Part shown: piece by piece, positions 58,309 to 64,000 of the stretch
Layout of the letters: every line of letters starts with the position of its first letter
Numbering within the stretch: position 1 is the first letter of the stretch
Assembly (NCBI GenBank): GCA_002840535.1
Contig: PHBH01000016.1
Span: 31,939 to 95,938 of the forward strand
Direction: 5' to 3'
DNA from: Deltaproteobacteria bacterium HGW-Deltaproteobacteria-15
GTDB lineage: Bacteria > Desulfobacterota > DSM-4660 > Desulfatiglandales > HGW-15
Length of the DNA stretch: 64,000 nt
Position numbers and translations under genes: made by a program
The notes under the pieces: generated by a model
Seen by the model: only the letters and a program-made list of their open reading frames with translations
Database searches by the model: none
Told to the model about the DNA's origin: nothing

Positions 58309-58731
58309 CTCGAGGATTTCACCACCCGTTCGCTCCGCTCACTAGAGACACGAAGTTCACGGAGGGTAATTTTGTTTCCCGAATCGGGAGATTACCGATT
58401 CGGGAAAACTGCCTGCCTGCCGGCGGGAACCAGACCACCTCAGTGCCTCCGGCTCAGCAGGGCATGCCTCAAGGGTGGAGTGTATTTCAGTCCGTCATTC
58501 CGGACTTGTCGAAGATCCCGGATGCGGGGATCCGGAATCCAGGTTTTCTCTGGGTCTGTTTTTTTATCATCGTTTTGCTCGCTCTTCCTTTTATGACTCT
58601 TCGTGGTGAAATCTCTTTTTTCCAAACACTTGAGCCTTGGCCCCCTTGAACCCCTCTTTCCTGGATTTTTTTCCTGTTGGTGGGGCGGTCTGAATTGTGG
58701 TAAAAGGAACATAATGTAAGGGGGTGAAAAC
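58309..58731. other. Repeat-bearing intergenic region before citrate synthase
   Basis: Besides the hairpin it holds a GTCATTCCGGACTTGTCGAA ... GGGGATCCGGAATCCAGG inverted repeat (58493-58543, arms TCCGGA/GGATCC-type) and a CTCTTCGTGGTGAAA arm (58598-58612) of the CACGAAG repeat family. No gene is supported. Confidence 0.5.
58375..58407. terminator. Perfect 13-bp stem-loop after the acyl-CoA synthetase gene
   Basis: TTTCCCGAATCGG pairs perfectly with CCGATTCGGGAAA across the loop GAGATTA. AAAA follows, with TTTG before the left arm, so it could terminate in either direction. It lies 67 bases after the stop. Confidence 0.6.
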
Positions 58732-60012
58732 ATGGAACAAACCGCAAAACTGATCGTGGATGGAAAGACCTATGAATTCCCGCTGCTGAAGGGAAGCGAG
58801 GGGGAGCAGGCCATAGACATTTCCCTGCTGCGCAGCAGAACAGGGCTGGTCACCTATGATCCGGGCTATGCCAACACCGGAAGCTGCAAGAGCAGCATCA
58901 CCTTTATGGACGGCGAAAAGGGAATTCTGCGCTACCGGGGTATTCCGGTGGAGCAATTGGCCGAGCATTCCACTTTTGTAGAAACAGCCTATCTGCTCAT
59001 CAACGGCAATCTGCCCGACCGAAAGCAGCTGACGCGCTTCTCCGTAATGCTCAACGACCACTCGCTCGTGCATGAGGACATGCGGGAGTTCTTTCAGCAT
59101 TTTCCCAGGAGGGCGCATCCCATGGGCATACTCTCGTCCATGGTGAACGCTCTGCGGTTCTTCTATCCGGAGCTCCCGGACCAGGATGAGGAGATCAACA
59201 TCACTACGACAAGGCTTCTCTCAAAGGTCCGAACAATGGCGGCGATGTCCTACAAGATCTCCAGGGGACACAGAGTGGTCTATCCCAGACCGGATCTGCT
59301 CTATGCAGCCAATTTTCTCAACATGATGTTCGACTCCCCCGTGCTTCCTTACAGGCTCGATCCGGAAGTCGTGCATGCCTTGAATGTTTTCTGGATTCTT
59401 CACGCAGACCACGAGCAGAACAGCTCCACTGCCGCAGTCCGCCTGGTGGGGAGTTCGAGGGTGAATCTTTATGCGGCCATTTCCGCTGGGATCAACGCAC
59501 TATGGGGTCCCTTGCATGGCGGGGCAAACCAGGCTGTGGTCGAAATGCTCACCCGCATTCAGGAAAGCGGCGGAGATCCAGCGCCTTTCGTGGCCAGGGC
59601 CAAGGACAAAAACGATTCTTTCAGACTCATGGGGTTCGGCCACAGGGTATACAAGACATATGATCCCAGGGCCAAGATCATGAAGAGAGTCTGCGACCAG
59701 GTGCTGGCAAGGTTGAGGGTAAAAGACCCCCTTCTCGATATCGCCAGGAGACTGGAGGAGACGGCGCTCAAGGATTCCTATTTCATCGACCACTATCTCT
59801 ACCCCAACGTGGACTTCTACAGCGGGATCGTCCTGAGGGCCATGGGAATTCCCCTGAACATGTTCACGGTCATGTTTGCAATCGGTCGGCTCCCCGGTTG
59901 GATCACCCAGTGGAAAGAGAGTATTGACGACCCGGAAGGGAAACTTCACCGGCCGAGGCAGGTCTATACGGGAGAAACCAAGAGAGACTTCGTACCCCTT
60001 GAAGAAAGATGA
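58732..60012 (+). CDS. gltA: Citrate synthase
   Basis: 426 residues with AAGGGGGTGAAAAC upstream, the length of hexameric type II GltA. Catalytic residues appear in [15 protein letters not shown] (His), [18 protein letters not shown] (His and Arg) and [18 protein letters not shown] (Asp). The N-terminal beta domain ([24 protein letters not shown]) is present. Condenses acetyl-CoA and oxaloacetate. Its ATGA stop overlap couples it to the next small gene. Confidence 0.95.
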   Translation: MEQTAKLIVDGKTYEFPLLKGSEGEQAIDISLLRSRTGLVTYDPGYANTGSCKSSITFMDGEKGILRYRGIPVEQLAEHSTFVETAYLLINGNLPDRKQLTRFSVMLNDHSLVHEDMREFFQHFPRRAHPMGILSSMVNALRFFYPELPDQDEEINITTTRLLSKVRTMAAMSYKISRGHRVVYPRPDLLYAANFLNMMFDSPVLPYRLDPEVVHALNVFWILHADHEQNSSTAAVRLVGSSRVNLYAAISAGINALWGPLHGGANQAVVEMLTRIQESGGDPAPFVARAKDKNDSFRLMGFGHRVYKTYDPRAKIMKRVCDQVLARLRVKDPLLDIARRLEETALKDSYFIDHYLYPNVDFYSGIVLRAMGIPLNMFTVMFAIGRLPGWITQWKESIDDPEGKLHRPRQVYTGETKRDFVPLEER

Positions 60013-60560
60013 GAGACGGAATGGACCTGGGAATCTTTCAAAAGATGGAAGCTCCGGATCTTCGGAAGTACATTGAATTCCTGCTCTGGCATTACCGGGT
60101 GGTGGACGCCTTCTGGTTTCTGAAGGTGGCGGAGGAGTTCGACCAGCCGGCGGCGGAGCGGCTCAACGAGCGGGTGTGGAGCCGTGTAGCGGGAATGGCG
60201 GCAAAGGACCTGGTGAGCCGGTTTGGAATCGAGCGCAAAGGATTGAAAGGCTTTGTGGAAGCACTGAGGTTGTTTCCCTGGTGTATCCTCGTAGGCTATC
60301 AGATCGAAGAGGGAGAGGACGAGGTCATCATCTCCGTATCTTCATGCCCCACACAGGAAGCACGGCTGAAGCGTGATTTGGGGGAGTACGACTGCAAGGA
60401 GATGCACAGGGGGGAGTTCCAGGGGTTTTCAAGAGAAGTGGATGAGCGGGTCCAGGTGGAATGTCTGTTCGCTCCTCCTGACCCTCATCCTCGAGAGATG
60501 TTCTGCAAGTGGAGATTCCGGATCGGGTCCGCAACGACGCCCAACGAAACCAACGGATAG
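60009..60560 (+). CDS. Conserved protein of unknown function (DUF6125-like)
   Basis: 183 residues overlapping the citrate synthase stop; ATG 60021 is an alternative start. Features seen are [46 protein letters not shown] and a cysteine-rich C-terminal half ([48 protein letters not shown]). The motifs C-P-x-Q-x-x-R and C...PPD-HP...C-x-W-x-F resemble a family I know as DUF6125, found mostly in anaerobes and without known function. The four cysteines could bind a metal. Operon link to citrate synthase and the diguanylate cyclase is by overlap or short spacing only. Confidence 0.7.
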   Translation: MRDGMDLGIFQKMEAPDLRKYIEFLLWHYRVVDAFWFLKVAEEFDQPAAERLNERVWSRVAGMAAKDLVSRFGIERKGLKGFVEALRLFPWCILVGYQIEEGEDEVIISVSSCPTQEARLKRDLGEYDCKEMHRGEFQGFSREVDERVQVECLFAPPDPHPREMFCKWRFRIGSATTPNETNG

Positions 60561-60565
60561 GGAAA

Positions 60566-61894
60566 ATGGACAAGAATGCAAGTGCGGAAGTGAGGCGGCT
60601 GAAGCAGGAGTTTCTCGAAATAGAACGGTCGAATCGGGAAGAGAGGGATTCGCTCGTGAAGGCGGTCAATGTTCTCGGGACTGCAATGGCGGTTCAGTCC
60701 GATATGGCTGAGGAATGGGAGGGTCTGAGGAAGCAGGTCCAGGCGGAGGGCCCTTTGCCCCTCGACGGCATCGAGGAGGGTCTCAAGAGGATAAAGGATA
60801 GGCTGCGCGAGAAGGACGGATCGGCGGAAGGGGTTTTTAAGGAGCTGGAAACCGTAAAGGAACGGTTGCAGGAAGCCGGCAGGGCAATCAGAAGGATGAT
60901 CCTCTCTGTTGCGGACGAGCTCTACCCTCTCACAGGGGAAATGAAGGCGAAGGCCTTGTCTGTGGAGGCTCGTCTGAATGAGGAGGCTTTCGACGCCAAA
61001 GCGGCGGCAGAGGAATTCCAGGATTTCGTGAAATCCCTCGGCGTGAAGATCCATGAGGATTTCAGGTTCGTGAATTCCGAATTCATTTCTCTCCTGAACC
61101 ATGTCAAGGAACTGGAAAGAACCCTTGCCAGGGATTTCGGCGGGGAAGAGTATGTCCGGAAGGTCGGCTATTTTGAAATGAAGGTGAATGAAGAAGTCGA
61201 TCACATCGTGAACTCTTTCGACCTTTACAGCACGGTCTCCGAGATCAAGCTTGCGGTTGTGACCAAAATCGAAAACATCAAGAAGATGGTCCTCGCGAGG
61301 AAAGAAGAGGAGATGGAAAGACTCCATTCCGCCCAGGAAAGCATCCTGGGTCTTCAGAAAAGAATGGTCGAAGCGGAAAAGATCGCTTTTGAAATGGCAA
61401 AGAAAGCAGAGGAATTCCACACCGCCGCAATGAAAGACGGGCTTACGCGTCTCTACAATCGGAAAGCCCTGGATTTGAAACTTGCCAATGCGCTCAAAGG
61501 ACTGGCCCAGGGAGGATCTCCATTCGCCGTCATCCTTTTTGACGTGAATGAATTCAAGCGCATCAATGATACATTCGGTCACGTTGCCGGCGACAAGGTC
61601 CTTCAGAAGGTGGCCGAGGCGCTCAACGAGACTTTTCGAAAGGGAGACTTCATCGCGCGGTTTGGCGGAGATGAATTTGCCGCTATAATCGGTGGTATGA
61701 ACGAGGAGATGGCCAGGGAAAGAGTATCCAGCTTTCGAAAGAACCTGGGGAAGAGACGTTTTACCTCCTACAAGCTGGGGGATATCCGTGTGAGCGTCAG
61801 CGCGGGAATTGCCGTTGCCATGGGAGAAGATACGGCTGAAACGATTCTGAATCGCGCTGACAAGGCCATGTATGAAGAAAAGAGCAACCGGTAG
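60566..61894 (+). CDS. Diguanylate cyclase (GGDEF) with a long coiled-coil N-terminus
   Basis: 442 residues from the ATG at 60566, five bases after the preceding stop. Residues 1-270 are predicted helical/coiled coil with no transmembrane segment, so it is soluble. The GGDEF domain (about 285-442) contains DGLTRLYNRKAL, LFDVNEFKRINDTFGHVAGDKVL, the intact active site RFGGDEFAAI and an I-site RKGD five residues before it, so c-di-GMP synthesis with product inhibition is expected. Its end overlaps the next gene by 23 bases. Confidence 0.92.
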   Translation: MDKNASAEVRRLKQEFLEIERSNREERDSLVKAVNVLGTAMAVQSDMAEEWEGLRKQVQAEGPLPLDGIEEGLKRIKDRLREKDGSAEGVFKELETVKERLQEAGRAIRRMILSVADELYPLTGEMKAKALSVEARLNEEAFDAKAAAEEFQDFVKSLGVKIHEDFRFVNSEFISLLNHVKELERTLARDFGGEEYVRKVGYFEMKVNEEVDHIVNSFDLYSTVSEIKLAVVTKIENIKKMVLARKEEEMERLHSAQESILGLQKRMVEAEKIAFEMAKKAEEFHTAAMKDGLTRLYNRKALDLKLANALKGLAQGGSPFAVILFDVNEFKRINDTFGHVAGDKVLQKVAEALNETFRKGDFIARFGGDEFAAIIGGMNEEMARERVSSFRKNLGKRRFTSYKLGDIRVSVSAGIAVAMGEDTAETILNRADKAMYEEKSNR

Positions 61895-62675
61895 TAAGGA
61901 GGCCCTCAAAAAAAGGCTGGACAGTCTCTACAGAAAATATCACCGCCGCGACCTGGTCCACCCTGACCCCCTCGTGTTCCTCTACAACTATGAAGATCTG
62001 AAGGATCGGGAGGTGGTCGCATTGATCGCCTCCTCCCTCGCCTATGGAAGGGTCGCCCAGATCATGAAGAGCGTAGCCGCTGTTCTGGATGAAATGGGGA
62101 GATCGCCCTTTCTCTTCATCATGAATTCCTCTTCGGGACAGCTCCGCAGGACCTTCAAGGGCTTCCGACATCGGTTCACAACCGGAGCGGAGCTCCTGCA
62201 TATGCTATGGGCCGCCAGGACTGCCATTGAGCGGTACGGGTCGCTGCAGGAGTGTTTTTGCGCCGGGCTCGGAGAAACGGATGAGACCGTTCTTTCCGCC
62301 CTCTCCGGTTTTGTGAGCTGCCTTTCCATGGGGAACGGGGAGTGCCGGAAAGGGTTTCTCCCCTCTCCGGATGATGGCAGCGCCTGCAAGCGATGGCATC
62401 TCTTCCTGCGGTGGATGGTGAGAGAGGATGACATCGATCCCGGAGGATGGGACCGGGTGGATCGCTCCAAGCTGATTATTCCGCTGGACACCCACATGCA
62501 TAGAATCGCCATCGGGCTTTCCCTTACAGAGAGGAAGCAGCCGGACCAGAGGACAGCGCTCGAGATCACGAGGGCATTCTCGGAGATCCATCCTGAGGAT
62601 CCGGTGCGCTACGATTTCGTGCTCACACGGTTCGGGATTCGTTCGGACATGGATATGCGGGAACTGGAAGGATAG
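61872..62675 (+). CDS. TIGR02757 family protein
   Basis: 267 residues starting inside the end of the GGDEF gene. Blocks recognised are KYHRRDLVHPDPLVFLYNYEDLKDREVVALIASSLAYGRVAQI near the N-terminus, and KRWHLFLRWMVREDDIDPGGWDRVDRSKLIIPLDTHMHRIAIGL. The C-terminal EDPVRYDFVLTRFGIR is also typical. The HhH-like helical fold suggests a DNA glycosylase relative, but no activity is known. An insert (SMGNGECRKGFLPSPDDGSAC) is slightly variable between family members. Confidence 0.85.
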   Translation: MKKRATGSKEALKKRLDSLYRKYHRRDLVHPDPLVFLYNYEDLKDREVVALIASSLAYGRVAQIMKSVAAVLDEMGRSPFLFIMNSSSGQLRRTFKGFRHRFTTGAELLHMLWAARTAIERYGSLQECFCAGLGETDETVLSALSGFVSCLSMGNGECRKGFLPSPDDGSACKRWHLFLRWMVREDDIDPGGWDRVDRSKLIIPLDTHMHRIAIGLSLTERKQPDQRTALEITRAFSEIHPEDPVRYDFVLTRFGIRSDMDMRELEG

Positions 62676-62683
62676 GAGGGACG

Positions 62684-62745
62684 AGGGACGACCGCTTCGC
62701 TTGGACGAAGGACGACCGCTGCGCTGGGACGAGGGAGGCAAGAGA
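62684..62745. repeat. Short tandem repeat (GGACGAAGGACGACCGCT type)
   Basis: GACGACCGCTTCGCTTGGAC and GACGACCGCTGCGCTGGGAC are two direct copies about 24 bases apart with flanking GGACGAGGGA partial units. The rest of 62676-62991 shows no gene until the GTGGAGGACGAA ribosome site of the next one. Confidence 0.6.
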
Positions 62746-62991
62746 ACAGAATCGGCGATGGGTGCGATGACCTCCGTCTTTTTCCTCTTAAGAGACCTCC
62801 CCCCCCCGGCCGAGATCGGCCTTTCTTTCTGGCAACACATGGCAAGCGCGGATAGTCGTGATGCAGGCTCCATGGCCGGCCGGCGGCACTCCAAGATGGC
62901 GCGCTCGATCCAAGCTTGACACACAAGGGCTAAACCTCTATCCTCCGGCCCACGAATAGCGAGTTCTTATCAGCGAAAAGTGGAGGACGAA

Positions 62992-64000
62992 ATGCCAAAT
63001 GGATTCAGCAAGAGAGGAATTCTTGCACTGTCCCTGGTGGCTTTCTTTCTGGCTCCAGCAGCACAATCAGGAGCTTGGCAGGATAAAGATCGTGTGAGCG
63101 TTAGCTCCGATGGATCAGAGGGGAATGGCTCCAGTGTCTATTCATCTATATCAGCGGATGGGCGCTATGTGGCTTTTCAATCAACCGCCAGCAACCTGGT
63201 CTCGGGTGATACCAATGGAAAAGATGATATATTTGTCCATGACCGTCAAACAGGGGCAACCACCCGTGTGAGCGTTAGCTCCGGTGGCTTAGAGGGGAAT
63301 GGCTTCAGCAATGGCAGGCCCTCTATATCGGCGGATGGGCGCTATGTGGCTTTTCAATCAACCGCCAGCAACCTGGTCTCGGGGGATACCAATGGAAAAT
63401 ATGATATATTCGTTCATGACCGTCAAACCGGGGCAACCACCCGTGTGAGCGTTAGCTCCAATGGCTCAGAGGGGAATTCCAACAGTTACTCTCCCTCGAT
63501 ATCATCGGATGGGAGCTATGTGGCTTTTGATTCAAACGCCAGCAACCTTGTTCCGGGGGATACCAATGAAAATTATGATATATTCGTCCATGAGCGTCAA
63601 ACAGGAGCAACCAGCCGTGTGAGCGTTGGTTCCGATGGCTCAGAGGGGAATGGCCGCAGTTCCAATCCCTCCATATCGGCGGACGGGCGCTATGTGGCTT
63701 TTAATTCAGACGCCGGTAACCTGGTCCCGGTGGATACCAATGGAGATTATGATGTATTCGTCCATGACCGTCAAACAGGAGCAACCAGCCGTGTGAGCGT
63801 TAGCTCCGATGGCTCAGAGGGGAATAGCTACAGTCTCTTTCCCGTTATATCGGCGGATGGACGCTATGTGGCGTTTGCATCAAACGCCGGCAACCTGGTC
63901 CCGGGGGATACCAATGGAATTTATGATATATTCGTCCATGACCGTCAAACAGGAGCAACCAGCCGTGTGAGCGTTAGCTCCGATGGCTCAGAGGGGAATG
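62992..64000 (+). CDS. Exported TolB/PD40-like beta-propeller repeat protein, truncated by the right edge
   Basis: The ATG at 62992 follows TGGAGGACGA. The visible 336 residues begin with a Sec signal (GILALSLVAFFLAPAAQSGA). Then come near-identical 58-residue repeats with the core ISADGRYVAFQSTASNLV, GDTNGKYDIFVHDRQTG, ATTRVSVSSDGSEGN. The SxDGRYVAF motif is that of PD40/TolB-type propeller blades; one blade per repeat is expected. The frame has no stop in the window. The function of such secreted propellers is usually unknown; binding or surface roles are typical guesses. Confidence 0.85.
   Translation, partial: MPNGFSKRGILALSLVAFFLAPAAQSGAWQDKDRVSVSSDGSEGNGSSVYSSISADGRYVAFQSTASNLVSGDTNGKDDIFVHDRQTGATTRVSVSSGGLEGNGFSNGRPSISADGRYVAFQSTASNLVSGDTNGKYDIFVHDRQTGATTRVSVSSNGSEGNSNSYSPSISSDGSYVAFDSNASNLVPGDTNENYDIFVHERQTGATSRVSVGSDGSEGNGRSSNPSISADGRYVAFNSDAGNLVPVDTNGDYDVFVHDRQTGATSRVSVSSDGSEGNSYSLFPVISADGRYVAFASNAGNLVPGDTNGIYDIFVHDRQTGATSRVSVSSDGSEGN
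63091..64000 (+). repeat. 174-bp tandem repeat within the propeller gene
   Basis: CGTGTGAGCGTTAGCTCC recurs at about 63091, 63265, 63442, 63616, 63790 and 63964. That is a period of 174 bases, with one 177-base unit (63265-63442) carrying one extra codon. DNA identity between units is high even at third positions, pointing to recent duplication or gene conversion. Confidence 0.88.

Noticed and set aside
62992..64000. Possible CRISPR or non-coding tandem array
   Set aside because: The 174-base units keep a single open frame with a signal peptide and propeller motif throughout, so they are coding.
1..64000. tRNA, rRNA, riboswitch or prophage genes
   Set aside because: I looked for T-loop GTTCGAATCC-like motifs, rRNA segments, known riboswitch cores and integrase or capsid motifs and found none that held up by eye; a covariance-model search would be needed to exclude small RNAs.

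Overview
The window looks like a chromosomal segment of an anaerobic, metabolically versatile member of the Desulfobacterota (former Deltaproteobacteria), probably a sulfate reducer or syntroph. This is inferred from gene content, not from a marker gene. The signs are a TRAP and a tripartite tricarboxylate transporter, a ferredoxin-type 2-oxoacid oxidoreductase, a xanthine-dehydrogenase-family hydroxylase, a 6-hydroxynicotinate reductase, sigma-54 activators with matching -24/-12 sites, and intergenic regions full of short dispersed repeats. I see no rRNA, tRNA, CRISPR array, phage or complete IS element. The sequence is GC-rich, so long antisense open frames are common and have been left out.

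Layout. 1-6.6 kb: an edge-truncated gene, a small membrane protein, convergent DNA-repair genes (endonuclease V, carrying a 120-bp in-frame insertion, and an Fpg-type glycosylase) and a run of small lipoproteins. 6.7-12.5 kb: a zinc alcohol dehydrogenase; a sigma-54 activator divergent from a Tat-exported Fe-S protein and its membrane anchor; a PaaI-type thioesterase. 12.6-17.7 kb: a metallo-beta-lactamase remnant, an IclR regulator, an arylsulfotransferase-like propeller, a dihydrolipoamide dehydrogenase, and a glutaredoxin fused to a radical-SAM-like barrel that lacks the cluster cysteines.

17.9-31.6 kb is the main discovery candidate: a GntR-regulated locus for anaerobic nicotinate (or related N-heteroaromatic) degradation. 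In order it holds a CoA-acylating methylmalonate-semialdehyde-dehydrogenase-like enzyme, a three-subunit molybdenum hydroxylase, an enamidase, a 6-hydroxynicotinate reductase, a UPF0280 (ApbE-superfamily) protein, an AA_synth-family protein, and a TRAP transporter. The first three catalytic steps match the Eubacterium barkeri pathway. I infer that the dehydrogenase then converts 2-formylglutarate, itself a substituted malonate semialdehyde, directly to glutaryl-CoA. That would bypass the B12-dependent fermentation branch. I also infer that the UPF0280 protein attaches the covalent flavin of the reductase.

31.8-46.1 kb is mostly housekeeping: a SprT-like/DUF2786 protein, the ABC-F factor EttA, a VanZ-like protein, an M16C peptidase, a Nudix hydrolase, a DinG-type helicase, a large kinase-HDOD-GAF signalling fusion and a SYLF-domain protein. 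MITE-like palindromic repeats lie between several of them.

46.2-58.3 kb is a second catabolic block: a 2-hydroxyacid dehydrogenase, a sigma-54 activator, a sigma-54 promoter, a GltD-like flavoprotein with ferredoxin domains, a KorABC-type 2-oxoacid oxidoreductase, a TctCBA transporter and an acyl-CoA ligase. It suggests import of an organic acid and its conversion to an acyl-CoA. 58.7-62.7 kb holds citrate synthase, a conserved small protein, a diguanylate cyclase and a TIGR02757 protein, tightly overlapped. From 62,992 to the right edge runs an exported protein built of near-identical 58-residue propeller repeats; it continues beyond the window.
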